DNA of 64,000 nucleotides from [Clostridium] citroniae WAL-17108 (GCF_000233455.1 NZ_JH376422.1:182679-246678); one strand, 5' to 3'; positions 8,281-17,485 are shown, counted from the first letter of the stretch. Numbers and translations: made by a program. The notes: generated from the letters alone by a model not told the origin.

Positions 8281-9555
8281 TTAATAAAACGGAAACATGA
8301 TAGGCAGTGTAAAAATGCAGACAATAGTGATCATAACCGCCAAAGGTGTTCCGCATTTTAGATAATCCTTTAGTGAATACCCGCCCGGCCCCATGATCAT
8401 GATCTGGCAGGGAGCCGCCATGGGGGTCAGGATAGAGGTACAACTGGCAATGAGCACGCCCATTACAGCCGCCCTTGGGTCCACTCCAATCTTTACACAG
8501 GCAGCTGCTACCAATGGAATGAAAATAGTCACGGTTGCCAGATTGGACATCACCTGGGTCAGAATGAATGGGATAATGAAGAACACTGCCATGATGACAT
8601 AGGGGTTGGTGGTATTGCCCAGCAGGGAGATCATCCAGTCCGCCACCACATCCCCGGCCCCTGTTATCTTGATGGCGTCCGAGAGAGCCAGCACACCGGC
8701 AAACAGGAACACGGTGGGCTGATGAATGGAACCCAGGGCCTCGCGCTCCGACAGCACGCCGCACAGGACCAGGAGGCATGCCCCAATGGAGGCGGTAAGG
8801 TACATCTTAATTCCGGTCACGGATTCCAACAGCATACAGGCAATGGTGCCCAGGATAAGGATGACAGCCACCTTTTCCTTGGAAGGTGTCAGATGGCTGG
8901 CCGTGTCCTTTTTCTGAATGTTATCTGAAAACTGGGAATTATCAATGTCAGGCATGAGACGGTAGCCGATAAATACCATGTAGGCCAGTGAAATCAGCAG
9001 AATGGGGATTCTGGCAATGGTAAAATCCCAGATTGAAAACGGGATGGAAGCGCCCGCCTTGATCATAACATCGCTCCAGGTCATATTGCTGGCCCCCTGT
9101 CCCAGGAATGTCATGGCGGTAGCTATGTTGGCAATAGCCATGGCGGGAAACAGCATCTTGCTGCGGCTGGTGCCGATCTCATTGGCAATCCCCACCAAAA
9201 GGGGAATCATGATGGCGGCCGTGGCTGTGGCGCTGGTCAGGCAGGCCAGGAAACCGGCCACTAAGGATGAAATCAAAATCAGCATTTTGGGATTATTTTT
9301 GTAGCGGACCACCAGTTTCTGGGCTCTGTCCAGCAGACTGGTCTTGGTCAGTGCAGCGCCGATCACAAACATGGCAACAAACATGACCACATTGGTGTTG
9401 ATGAAACCGCTTAAGGCTTCGGCCGGCTTCATCACACCGGTAAGAATAAGGGCGAGAATGATTCCCGCTGAAATGATGGAAAATGGGATTTTTCCCGATA
9501 AAAACGCTATGATGGTACATAGCAAGATAATGAGCGTAATCTGTAAAGGTGTCAT
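8281..9555 (-). CDS. SLC13/DASS-family anion transporter
   Basis: A 424-residue polytopic membrane protein with about 11-12 hydrophobic segments and two pseudo-symmetric halves, as in the divalent-anion:sodium symporter and ArsB-like group (GFINTNVVMFVAMFVIGAALTKT; later GVDPRAAVMGVLIASCTSILTPMAAPC). It probably imports a dicarboxylate or sugar acid for the dehydratase encoded directly downstream. ATG has GGAGGA upstream. First gene of its operon; about 200 bp of promoter space precede it. Confidence 0.87.
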   Translation of the reverse strand: MTPLQITLIILLCTIIAFLSGKIPFSIISAGIILALILTGVMKPAEALSGFINTNVVMFVAMFVIGAALTKTSLLDRAQKLVVRYKNNPKMLILISSLVAGFLACLTSATATAAIMIPLLVGIANEIGTSRSKMLFPAMAIANIATAMTFLGQGASNMTWSDVMIKAGASIPFSIWDFTIARIPILLISLAYMVFIGYRLMPDIDNSQFSDNIQKKDTASHLTPSKEKVAVILILGTIACMLLESVTGIKMYLTASIGACLLVLCGVLSEREALGSIHQPTVFLFAGVLALSDAIKITGAGDVVADWMISLLGNTTNPYVIMAVFFIIPFILTQVMSNLATVTIFIPLVAAACVKIGVDPRAAVMGVLIASCTSILTPMAAPCQIMIMGPGGYSLKDYLKCGTPLAVMITIVCIFTLPIMFPFY

Positions 9556-9755
9556 GGTTTCCTCCGTATGGTTAGAGTATCCCGGATCCTTTTAATGTCC
9601 GGGAGTACTCATTCTTCAATGACCGCGCCGTCCTTTGATATACTTATCATAATGCAGTCAAATGCAGATGTACAGCTCAATATTTTCAACATTTATCAAC
9701 TTTAATTCAATATTTTACGTAATCGTCCAGACGGAGAAACTGAACGGTTACTATT

Positions 9756-10664
9756 TTACCGGATATGCTTTTTGCAGATACGGTGAAACACATTGATCTC
9801 CTCTGTCAGCATGGATTCCTCCGGATGTGCGGTGACCAAATTCCTGGATAAGGGTTTCTCACCCACGGACAGGGGGACAATCTCCTCATGGAACAGATTA
9901 TTAAATATCATGTGGTCCAGCGTGATCATCAGGGCATGGGTGTACGCCACACAGGCCAGGCCGCTGCGTGAGGATCCCAGCTCATAAGCGATATCCGGCT
10001 TCAGCTGGTAATAACCGTACAGATTATCCGCATAGGTACGGTACGGGGAACCGGGCATCAGCATTACATTGGGTTGATCACAGCAGTACGAAAGGTCGAT
10101 CCAGGGATATCGAAATCCCGGTTTTGAAACAGCCTTCCGTACCACCGGATGCGTCCCCACCGCTGCCATCACCAGCTCACACTGGTGGACCGTTTCATAG
10201 CAGAAGCCATGCTCCTGCTTATCCATCACGGCCAGCAGCACGTCCAGCTGGCGCCCCTTTACCATCTGGACCAGCTCCCCCACGGTGCGCTCGTGCATCA
10301 GGATTCGGATCCCCGGAAATGCCTCCTTAAGCTCCGGCAGGATAAAGCGGAACATGACCTCCGTAAAGGTGGCCTGGACCCCGATGCGTATCACCCCCCT
10401 GCTCATACTGGAAAAACTGCCCATCTGCGTGTCCAGTTCCCGCTGGATCCGCTCGATCTCCCCTATCTTCTGAACATAATACTCCCCTGCCTGGGTCAGC
10501 ACAAACCGCTTGCCCACACGGTGGAACAGCTTCACCTGAAGCTCAGACTCCCTGGCCTGGACAAATTTACTTAAGGCAGACGGGGTAATGAACAGGTTCT
10601 CCGCTGCTTTCGTGATGCCGCCGCAGCGAGCCACCTCCAAAATGTATTCAATTCCTTTGTCCAT
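9756..10664 (-). CDS. LysR-family transcriptional regulator
   Basis: A 302-residue LysR protein. The N-terminal winged helix (GGITKAAENLFITPSALSKFVQ) is followed by a two-lobe effector domain. I take the ATG at 10664 rather than the GTG three codons earlier because AGGTGGGAG is placed to serve it. It is co-oriented with and 30 bp behind the hydroxyacid dehydrogenase gene and precedes the SLC13/dehydratase operon, so it probably regulates this sugar-acid module. Confidence 0.92.
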   Translation of the reverse strand: MDKGIEYILEVARCGGITKAAENLFITPSALSKFVQARESELQVKLFHRVGKRFVLTQAGEYYVQKIGEIERIQRELDTQMGSFSSMSRGVIRIGVQATFTEVMFRFILPELKEAFPGIRILMHERTVGELVQMVKGRQLDVLLAVMDKQEHGFCYETVHQCELVMAAVGTHPVVRKAVSKPGFRYPWIDLSYCCDQPNVMLMPGSPYRTYADNLYGYYQLKPDIAYELGSSRSGLACVAYTHALMITLDHMIFNNLFHEEIVPLSVGEKPLSRNLVTAHPEESMLTEEINVFHRICKKHIR

Positions 10665-10694
10665 GTCTCCCACCTGACCTTTGCAGCTGCAGGC

Positions 10695-11558
10695 TTACCA
10701 ATTATAATATTTGATCAAAGCCTGCGTTCCCAGTTCTCCCATGCCTTCCCGCTCCAATTCCTTATACATGGAAAGGACGTCCTCCAGCACCTTTAACTCC
10801 GTATCCGCTGCCCTGGCCTCTTCATCCGCCAGGTTCATATCCTTGATAAAATGCTTGATAAAGAATCCAGGCCGGTAGTCGTCCTGCAGCGCCTTTGAAG
10901 CCACATTGTTCATCTGCACGCTGCCGGCGGCTCCTGTGGAAATGGACTTTAGCATTGTGTCCACATCCAGCCCCACATTCCTGGCATAGACCATTGCCTC
11001 ACAAGCCCCTGCCAGGGCTCCCGCAACCGCAATCTGGTTACACATCTTGGTGTGCTGTCCGTTTCCTGCCCTGCCTTCATAATCAATATTTTTACCCATG
11101 GCCTGAAGGATGTTCAGGCAGACGTCAAAGTCTTCCCTGTCACCGCCGGCAAGAATGGTCAATGTTCCATCCTTTGCCCCCTTGTCGCCTCCTGTCACCG
11201 GAGCGTCCAGGGCGTGAAGACCTGCTTTCTTTGCCTCCTCATAAATCCGCACAGCCAGTCTGGGACTGGTGGTTGTCATATCGATCAGAAATGTGCCGGG
11301 ATCCGCATTGGCAATGATACCGCCTTCACCAAAATAGATGTCCTCCACATCCTTTGGATACCCCACAATACTGATCACAGCCTGTCGTCCCTTGGCGCAT
11401 TCCCCCGCGCTTTTGCACCAGACTGCTCCTTCGCTAATGATATCCTCCACCTTTGATCTTGTTCTGGTATAAATAGCAACCTCATGGCCCGCCTTCATCA
11501 AATTGCGCACCATGGATTTTCCCATGATCCCCACGCCAATAAAACCTATTTTTTTCAT
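10695..11558 (-). CDS. NAD(P)-dependent beta-hydroxyacid dehydrogenase (GarR/MmsB-like)
   Basis: A 287-residue oxidoreductase. The Rossmann motif is GFIGVGIMGKSMVRNLMKAGH at the N-terminus; the family substrate-binding signature DAPVTGGDKGAKDGTLTI is near residue 118 and the catalytic lysine segment GNGQHTKMCNQI near 170. It matches tartronate-semialdehyde reductase/3-hydroxyisobutyrate dehydrogenase length and order. With a sugar-acid dehydratase and carrier next door, a role in reducing tartronate semialdehyde or a similar product is likely but inferred. AGGAGG precedes the ATG. Confidence 0.9.
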   Translation of the reverse strand: MKKIGFIGVGIMGKSMVRNLMKAGHEVAIYTRTRSKVEDIISEGAVWCKSAGECAKGRQAVISIVGYPKDVEDIYFGEGGIIANADPGTFLIDMTTTSPRLAVRIYEEAKKAGLHALDAPVTGGDKGAKDGTLTILAGGDREDFDVCLNILQAMGKNIDYEGRAGNGQHTKMCNQIAVAGALAGACEAMVYARNVGLDVDTMLKSISTGAAGSVQMNNVASKALQDDYRPGFFIKHFIKDMNLADEEARAADTELKVLEDVLSMYKELEREGMGELGTQALIKYYNW

Positions 11559-11634
11559 TTACCATTACCTCCTACAGATATGGGGAAAGGCCCCCCGTTT
11601 TTTCCAGGCTCATCTCCCAATATATCACTTTTTT

Positions 11635-11913
11635 TCAAATTATCAAGCCCCGGAAGACTCTTACCAAACCGTACTGTTCCCAGAAGGAGGTATCCCCCTG
11701 TCCTCTGAATCCCAGGTTCCGGATGACCCTTATGTCCTTAAGACGCTTTACGCTGTCCTACCACAGTCCCCTGAACAGCTGGGGATATTCCTTAAATGAA
11801 GGATTTTTGTCCGGATATGCCCGCAGAAACATTTCCGCCCCCAGAGCCCCACCCACCGAAGAATCCAGATATATTTTCCCATTTCCATAGGGAGCAGTTT
11901 TATATTTCCCCAC
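11635..11913 (-). pseudogene. Interrupted reading frame, unidentified remnant
   Basis: In the 341-bp gap between the dehydrogenase and PPTase genes, one minus-strand frame runs from a GTG at 11913 (overlapping the PPTase end by 14 nt) for 51 codons to TAG at 11760-11758 and then continues in the same frame for another 40 codons to TGA at 11637-11635. Both parts read like real protein: IYLDSSVGGALGAEMFL before the stop and LGFRGQGDTSFWEQYG after it. I cannot name the family. It may be a decayed gene end with one amber mutation; chance is possible. Confidence 0.35.
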
Positions 11914-12598
11914 GCATCATTCCCCGGATCCGGCCCAAAGGATGCCCGGCGGCCTGCCTCCCCGCAGCCTGCCGTTTAGCTGCCTTTGGCCCATGGACCA
12001 GTTCCTCCCTCCCAGCCTCTCTGACAGATATCTGAAAGTCCTCATTTGCAGCACACGCAACCATGTAATCCTCGTATTGAAACCAGTGGACGAACCGCCC
12101 CTCATTTTCATATACCGCTCCCGCTGCAAACCCGGTCCCCAATAGTTTCAAAGCCGCCTCACACTCTGTCCACATCCTTGTAAACTGTATGGACTGTTCC
12201 TTTTCCGGCGTTTGTTTAAGACGTACCTGCTGTTCCCCGGAAAACACCTTTCTTACAGATGGCCAGTGGATATCCATGATTCTCTCCATGTCCACCCCGA
12301 TCTCCATATCCGCAATGGCCAGGGCCACATAATTCCCGCTGTGGGACAGATTAAAACAGATCTCCCCGGACCTCAGCATGGGCTTTCCATACCTGTTCCT
12401 TATGAGCTGTCCATCACTCCATACCCCCAGATAAGACTTCAGCAGGAAGCCTGCCGTCAATTCCTGGCATGCCTCCTGCTTTACCTTTATATTCCTGTAT
12501 TTTTCAGCGTAATACTGAGGGATGCTGTGGATAAACTCATCCCCATGTGCGGCAATCCGGTCTGCATCTGCGATGATTATCTTTACTTTTTGCATCAT
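11900..12598 (-). CDS. 4'-phosphopantetheinyl transferase (Sfp type)
   Basis: A 232-residue transferase that moves the phosphopantetheine arm of CoA onto a serine of a carrier protein. Family motifs are visible: FNLSHSG near 82-88, the metal-binding GVDMERI (D103, E105) and W143-T144-x-x-E147-A-x-x-K151. The end is lengthened by an Ala/Gly/Arg-rich tail. It closes an operon that also encodes an acyl carrier protein, and is most simply the dedicated activator of that carrier. Start ATG with GAGG 5 nt upstream; 2 bp behind the DUF1097 gene. Confidence 0.9.
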   Translation of the reverse strand: MMQKVKIIIADADRIAAHGDEFIHSIPQYYAEKYRNIKVKQEACQELTAGFLLKSYLGVWSDGQLIRNRYGKPMLRSGEICFNLSHSGNYVALAIADMEIGVDMERIMDIHWPSVRKVFSGEQQVRLKQTPEKEQSIQFTRMWTECEAALKLLGTGFAAGAVYENEGRFVHWFQYEDYMVACAANEDFQISVREAGREELVHGPKAAKRQAAGRQAAGHPLGRIRGMMRGEI

Positions 12599-12600
12599 TA

Positions 12601-13113
12601 TTACCTCATGAGCCGCCTTACCATCATTTTCTGAAACGCGTCAACGCCCACGCCCACGTAGATAACTCCCACCAGCATGGCAATCCCGATCTGGACCGGC
12701 AGGGTGCCGATCCGGTCCACTTTCACGGGACCCATGATAGTAAGGCCGATGGCCCATCCGCACAGCCAGGCCGGTGTATAGATCACCTTTGCAAGTGTCT
12801 CCCCAACGATCACCGCAATCCCTCCCAGAATGAACAGGGTAAGGTACAGCTCCACATTGGGATTCCACGGCAGGATTTCCATGATCCACACCGCGGTCAG
12901 CGCCCATAGATCGCCCAGCAGGAAACCAAGGCTGATCTTAAACGTATCCTGCCGTCTATTGCCGTTGGCCACAAATAGTCCGGCGCAGATCAGAGCCACG
13001 GCTCCGGTATCCACCCCTATAAAAGGCGCCAGCACAGCCCAGACCGGAGGCATAAACGCAATGCCAAATGCCAGGGTCAGCATATTGATTGTCTTTATCC
13101 TTTTTTCTTCCAT
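12601..13113 (-). CDS. DUF1097-type membrane protein
   Basis: A 170-residue integral membrane protein with about five hydrophobic segments (for example MLTLAFGIAFMPPVWAVLA and GIAMLVGVIYVGVGV). It resembles DUF1097 proteins, whose function is unknown. I choose ATG 13113, with GGGAG correctly spaced, over the overlapping GTG at 13122. It lies between butyrate kinase and PPTase in one tight operon and could help move a substrate or product of that pathway; this is a guess from position. Confidence 0.75.
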   Translation of the reverse strand: MEEKRIKTINMLTLAFGIAFMPPVWAVLAPFIGVDTGAVALICAGLFVANGNRRQDTFKISLGFLLGDLWALTAVWIMEILPWNPNVELYLTLFILGGIAVIVGETLAKVIYTPAWLCGWAIGLTIMGPVKVDRIGTLPVQIGIAMLVGVIYVGVGVDAFQKMMVRRLMR

Positions 13114-13118
13114 ATCCG

Positions 13119-14231
13119 TCACTCCCAGTCAAAACCGTCCCATACCGGCTTTCCTGTGTATGTTTTCAGTTCCTCCCCGCCTTCCAGCACGCGGATGGCT
13201 CCGGCAGCCATGGCTTCCATCTCAAACTCTCCGGGATAGGCTGTCACCGGTGCGATAAAGGAACATGCATCTGTGATCTGTTTTACAAGGTCCTGGTTAT
13301 GTACCATGCCGCCGCCCAGCAGAATGCCGTCCACCTGTCCGTGAAGCGCGGCTGCCATGGATCCGATGCACTTTTCGATCTGGTAGATCATGCTGTCCCA
13401 GAGCATTTCCGCATACCGGTCCCCCGATGCAGCGCGGTCCGTCAATTCAATGGCGTCCGAGATTCCCACGTGGTTTACAAATCCCCCTGTTCTGGTGCAG
13501 AGTTTTCTCACATCCGCCACTCCCAGGCCGCTGGTTTCCATATATTCCAGAAGGTTTGCCACGGAAATGCTTCCGCATCTGGTAGGCGCCATTGGCCCCT
13601 CCCCTCCCACAATATCATATCCATCGATCATCTTTCCCCTGCAATGGGCGGATACGGAAATGCCTCCGCCGATGTGGCATACCACATAATTGCACTCCTC
13701 ATAGGCCCTGTCCATCACATTCCGGCTGTGGCGGATCGCCGTCTCCTTCAAATTCAGCGCATGGAGATGAATGATGCGGTACACTCCTTTGATACCGGTC
13801 ATACGCGCCAGTTCCTGGAGTTCGTCCACATCCGGCGGATTAACCACCATTGCCTTGGCGCCATAGGTTTCTGCAAATTCATGGGCCAGCTGCGGGCCCA
13901 ATGCGGCCGGGTGGATCACGCCATTGGCGCAGGTCCTTGCATGTTCCAGCATCAGATCCGTCACCCCATAGGTTCCGCCCTCCACGGCCAGCAGACCGCC
14001 GCCCCGGCCCACAAATACATCCACATCCTCAAGGCTGATACCCGCCTCCTTAAGAAGCTTTAAAATAGTATCCCGGCGGTAGGGAAGCTGTTCCGGCAGG
14101 GTCTTAAATTTCCCAAGCTCATTTGCCTCGTGGGAAACATTCCGGGAATACAGGCATTGATCCCCTTCAAACAGCGCAACCTTTGTGGAGGTGGAGCCGG
14201 GATTGATGGTCAGTACTTTATATGCTTTCAT
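13119..14231 (-). CDS. buk: Butyrate kinase (acyl-phosphate kinase)
   Basis: A 370-residue acetokinase/butyrate-kinase family enzyme: acyl phosphate + ADP to acid + ATP. The N-terminal phosphate loop NPGSTSTKVALF, the central GRGGGLLAVEGGTYGV, HIGGGISVSAH and LLGGGMVHN segments are all intact. It sits 11 bp behind the phosphotransacylase gene, the classical ptb-buk pairing, so this operon ends in substrate-level ATP formation. The true acyl group may be butyryl, isobutyryl or another branched or short acid. Confidence 0.95.
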   Translation of the reverse strand: MKAYKVLTINPGSTSTKVALFEGDQCLYSRNVSHEANELGKFKTLPEQLPYRRDTILKLLKEAGISLEDVDVFVGRGGGLLAVEGGTYGVTDLMLEHARTCANGVIHPAALGPQLAHEFAETYGAKAMVVNPPDVDELQELARMTGIKGVYRIIHLHALNLKETAIRHSRNVMDRAYEECNYVVCHIGGGISVSAHCRGKMIDGYDIVGGEGPMAPTRCGSISVANLLEYMETSGLGVADVRKLCTRTGGFVNHVGISDAIELTDRAASGDRYAEMLWDSMIYQIEKCIGSMAAALHGQVDGILLGGGMVHNQDLVKQITDACSFIAPVTAYPGEFEMEAMAAGAIRVLEGGEELKTYTGKPVWDGFDWE

Positions 14232-14242
14232 GCTGTGTCTCC

Positions 14243-15247
14243 TTACCTTTTACTTCCAGCAGCACGCACGGCGCTGATGACAATATTTCCTTTTATCTCG
14301 GAAACCGGAGCGCCTCTGGAGCAGTCACATACCACTTTGTTAAATCCCTGAAGCATGGGTCCGTAGGCATTGGCATGACCAAACTGCTGGATCAGCTTCA
14401 CTCCCACATTTCCCACATTCAGATCCGGCCAGATGATCACATTAGCCTTTCCTGCTACCCGGCTTTCCCTTGGCACCTTTTTAAGCGCCACCTGGGGTGA
14501 AACGGCCGCGTCAAACTGAAATTCTCCATCGATGGCAAGATCCGGGCGCTGCCCATTGGCAATTGCCACCGCCTTAGCCACCTTATCCACCAGCTCTCCC
14601 TGGCCGCTTCCCAGAGTGGAGTAGCTGACCATGGCACACCTCGGCTCCCAATCCAGAAGGCTGCTCACCGTATCACAGGCGGAAATCGCAATATCCGCCA
14701 GCTGTCCCGCATCCGGATTGGCGCACACAGCGCTGTCACCGATCGCCAGAAGGCTTCCTTCGCTTCCCTTGAATCCCGGAATATCACATAGTCCGATACT
14801 GGATATGGTGCTGATTCCCGGCTTCAGGCCGATCACCATCTGCCCGGCCAGCAGCACATCTCCGGTGGTGTTGTCAATTCCCGCAAAGGTCACATCCGCT
14901 TCATCCACGGCCTGCATAACCATGGCGTAATACAATGGATTCTGCATCCGGCGGTTCAGCGCCTTCTCCTTTAACATGGCCTGGGGCAAGTCCACATACC
15001 GGTCAATCAGGCTCTTTTTATATGTCTCCTCCCTGATATCCACGATTGTGAAAATACTCTCCTCATATCCCTTTCCGGATAATGCCATCCTGATCTCATC
15101 CCCATACCCGACAAGCACAGGAATAATATATCCCTCTTTGCCCGTCTCATAAGCCGCCTGCATCATCTTCTCATTGAGAGCCTCCGGAAATGCGATCCGC
15201 TGGGGATTCCTTTTTGCTTTTTCATAAATCTGATCCAGTACACTCAT
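14243..15247 (-). CDS. ptb: Phosphate butyryltransferase (acyl-CoA to acyl phosphate)
   Basis: A 334-residue phosphotransacylase of the PTA/PTB family, converting acyl-CoA + Pi to acyl phosphate + CoA. It shows RIAFPEALNEKMMQAA at the N-terminus and GGMVIGL-like, STISSIGLCDIPGF and NVGVKLIQQFGHANAYGPMLQGF segments typical of Ptb. It lies downstream of the ACP gene (62 bp) and just upstream of butyrate kinase. Ribosome site AGGAGG. It could also act on acyl-ACP in this setting, which is speculative. Confidence 0.92.
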   Translation of the reverse strand: MSVLDQIYEKAKRNPQRIAFPEALNEKMMQAAYETGKEGYIIPVLVGYGDEIRMALSGKGYEESIFTIVDIREETYKKSLIDRYVDLPQAMLKEKALNRRMQNPLYYAMVMQAVDEADVTFAGIDNTTGDVLLAGQMVIGLKPGISTISSIGLCDIPGFKGSEGSLLAIGDSAVCANPDAGQLADIAISACDTVSSLLDWEPRCAMVSYSTLGSGQGELVDKVAKAVAIANGQRPDLAIDGEFQFDAAVSPQVALKKVPRESRVAGKANVIIWPDLNVGNVGVKLIQQFGHANAYGPMLQGFNKVVCDCSRGAPVSEIKGNIVISAVRAAGSKR

Positions 15248-15309
15248 AATTGATTCCTCCTGACAAATTTCCTGGAGTCTGTTTGAAAAATCCTCTACAG
15301 TTCTATTCC

Positions 15310-15549
15310 CTACAGTTCTTTTTCAATCAGATCCGTCAGATCTCCAACGGTTGCACAGGCGCTGGCCTCTGAAAGCATCAGCTCCACATCCAGTTCATTT
15401 TCAATTTCCGACACAAGGGCAACCATCTGCACGGATGCGCCTCCCAGATCCTCTTTAAAAGATGTGGATGTGTTCAGATCCTTTACATCCTTTTTGTATG
15501 ACATGGCTACCATCTGAAGTACCTGTGCTTCTAATTCTTTTCTGTCCAT
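15310..15549 (-). CDS. Acyl carrier protein with non-standard serine motif
   Basis: A 79-residue acidic helical carrier protein. Start is ATG 15549, chosen because AAGGAG lies 6 nt upstream; longer readings of the frame lack a ribosome site. The region where ACPs carry D-S-L instead reads GGASVQMVAL, so Ser39 is the expected phosphopantetheine site but the flanking Asp is Ala and the Leu is Val. It lies between DUF35 and ptb genes and shares the operon with a PPTase. It probably tethers a pathway intermediate rather than serving general fatty acid synthesis. Confidence 0.85.
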   Translation of the reverse strand: MDRKELEAQVLQMVAMSYKKDVKDLNTSTSFKEDLGGASVQMVALVSEIENELDVELMLSEASACATVGDLTDLIEKEL

Positions 15550-15654
15550 TTTATTCTCCTTTTTGTCATTTTCTATCATTATTTTTTTATATGATCCATA
15601 GATTGCTGTTCTTCTTATGATCCGCGCATTACTGCTCTTCATCTGATCCGGACA

Positions 15655-16071
15655 TCACTGCTCCTGGTCCAGATCAAACACAACCGTCTTATAACCGCCT
15701 TCTCTCTGGAAGATAGACGCATGGCAGTCCAGCGGAAGCTTGGCCGACAATTCCTTACGGTTTTTCTTGCTGATGCCGCGGACCACCGCATTTAACCGGG
15801 ATCCTTCCTCCAGCTCCACTTCCCCGTAGGCGTATTTTCCCAGGTTCTTGTACTCCGGCTTGGATGAAAGGGCGGCCGGAAGTACGATGGAATGCAGTTT
15901 GGCCCTGCCGCTGATCTCATACCACTGGGTTTCATAATTACCGCACTGATTGCAGGCATAAACCGGAGGAAATTCTACATTTCCGCATAACGGGCATTTG
16001 CGTCCCAGAATCTTTCCCTCCTCCAGGCCCTCATAAAATGTCTGTACCACCTTTTCTAATTGAATGCTCAT
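15655..16071 (-). CDS. DUF35 zinc-ribbon/OB-fold partner of thiolase
   Basis: A 138-residue protein with an N-terminal zinc ribbon (CPLC near residue 25, CNQC near 40) followed by an OB fold. Family knowledge: such proteins form complexes with thiolase-like partners (for example BbsA with BbsB, or the small partner of Ltp2-type aldolases) and help bind acyl-CoA. The gene overlaps the end of the thiolase gene, and AGGAGG inside the thiolase 3' end serves it; I use the second of two adjacent ATGs. Confidence 0.88.
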   Translation of the reverse strand: MSIQLEKVVQTFYEGLEEGKILGRKCPLCGNVEFPPVYACNQCGNYETQWYEISGRAKLHSIVLPAALSSKPEYKNLGKYAYGEVELEEGSRLNAVVRGISKKNRKELSAKLPLDCHASIFQREGGYKTVVFDLDQEQ

Positions 16072-16073
16072 CA

Positions 16074-17393
16074 TCACACCTCCTGTTGATCTATTGTACG
16101 AAGCAGGACAGCGGCAACGTTCTGGGCGCCGCCATATCCCCTTAACATTGCAGTCTTAGGCTGTTTTTTTACCTGGTGCTCACCGCACTCGCCCCACAGC
16201 TGCTTGCAGGCCTCATAGACATCCGCCAGCCCCGATGCCGCATGTGCATGGCCGAAGGAGGTGCGCCCGCCGTTTGTATTGATCGGTTTATCCCCGTCCC
16301 ACGCCGTGCGTCCGTCACAGATGTATTTCCAGCCCTCGCCGTATGGAAGATATCCGGCGATCTCCGCCGACACCAGGTGAGAGGTGATGATAAAATCATT
16401 TGCATAGAACAGGTCCAGGTCATCCCCGGACATGCCTGTGAGTTCGTATATCTGACGCACCGCTTCCTCTGTGGCGCGTACCTCAAAATGAGGTGTGGTG
16501 GCTTCACAGGCGGCGCTTCCGATTCCCAGCACCTGGATGGGCCTGTGTTTCAGGTTCTTTGCGATCACCGGAACCATTTCCGTGGCGCACACAATGGCTG
16601 CGGCTGCGCCATCACATTTCAGTTCCACGCCTCCGGCGCGCAGGTAATCTCCCATTTTGGGGTTATAGGGGGAATTCATGTATTCGTCCAGCGTCATACC
16701 CGCTTCCTCTGCAAGGGACTCATATGTCCGTTTTTCCAGGGAAAGGGGGTTCACGGATGCATTCCGCCGGTTGTTGATACACATCCAGTTCAGGGCATCG
16801 TTCATCTGCTCGGCCGTGATGCCCCTGGTCCGCACATACCACTCCGCGGCATCGTCATAAATCAGTTCCTGGCCCGCCATCAGGCTTCTTGTGTAAGTGC
16901 GGTCATACAGCCATGACGTGGTCTTTAAAAACTTTTCCATGGTCATCTTGTCGCGCTTATACGGGTGCTTGGGGCTTTCCACATTGTCGGCCGGTGACGG
17001 AGTGCTGTCACCAAATTCCACCGCGCCGGTGAGAACACAGTTGTATTTTCCTGACGCCACTGCATTGACCGCCTGCTCAATGGCAAGATAACCTGTGCAG
17101 CATGCCTCCGAATGGTGGATGGATCCTTTTCCCTTCATTCCAAACCAGTTGGCAACCTGAACATTGGGTGTCAGATAGTTGGAACCGTTGAGCGGGCTTG
17201 CCTCACCGTGAAAATAAAAATCCACATCCCGCGGATTGACTCCCGCGTCCTCCATTGCTTTTAATGCCGCGTATCCGAACAGTTCCCCCTCGGTGAGTCC
17301 ATCCGTCTCCGGATGATCTACCGTGTACATAAATGGGGTACAGCCCACGCCGATGATCGAAACGCTTCTGTTATATTTTCCTAGTGTACTCAT
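16074..17393 (-). CDS. Thiolase-family enzyme (SCP2/BbsB-like)
   Basis: A 439-residue thiolase-fold enzyme. The nucleophile region reads HSEACCTG (Cys98 expected from the C-x-x-G pattern) and the C-terminal histidine loop reads GGRTSFGHAHAASGL. The second catalytic Cys of ordinary thiolases is absent: the last motif is RGYGGAQNVAAV. This is typical of thiolases that need a DUF35 partner, which is encoded directly downstream. It should cleave a C-C bond of a 3-oxoacyl (or aldol-type) thioester; CoA versus ACP is open. First gene of a seven-gene operon, divergent from a CdaR/PucR gene. Confidence 0.88.
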   Translation of the reverse strand: MSTLGKYNRSVSIIGVGCTPFMYTVDHPETDGLTEGELFGYAALKAMEDAGVNPRDVDFYFHGEASPLNGSNYLTPNVQVANWFGMKGKGSIHHSEACCTGYLAIEQAVNAVASGKYNCVLTGAVEFGDSTPSPADNVESPKHPYKRDKMTMEKFLKTTSWLYDRTYTRSLMAGQELIYDDAAEWYVRTRGITAEQMNDALNWMCINNRRNASVNPLSLEKRTYESLAEEAGMTLDEYMNSPYNPKMGDYLRAGGVELKCDGAAAAIVCATEMVPVIAKNLKHRPIQVLGIGSAACEATTPHFEVRATEEAVRQIYELTGMSGDDLDLFYANDFIITSHLVSAEIAGYLPYGEGWKYICDGRTAWDGDKPINTNGGRTSFGHAHAASGLADVYEACKQLWGECGEHQVKKQPKTAMLRGYGGAQNVAAVLLRTIDQQEV

Positions 17394-17485
17394 AGACAGC
17401 TTCCTTCCTTTCCCTTTTTTCTCCCGTTTTTCTATTTACGATTGTGTGATTATTATATATAATAAAAGCACTGTTATCATCGTGT

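Noticed and set aside
13089..14063. Long plus-strand frame (324 codons) opposite butyrate kinase
   Set aside because: It is antisense to an intact, well-conserved kinase, rich in His/Cys/Arg as mirror frames are, and has no ribosome site.
11900..17393. A polyketide or siderophore gene cluster (because of ACP and PPTase)
   Set aside because: No ketosynthase, acyltransferase or adenylation domains are present, and Ptb-Buk with reductases fits energy metabolism better.
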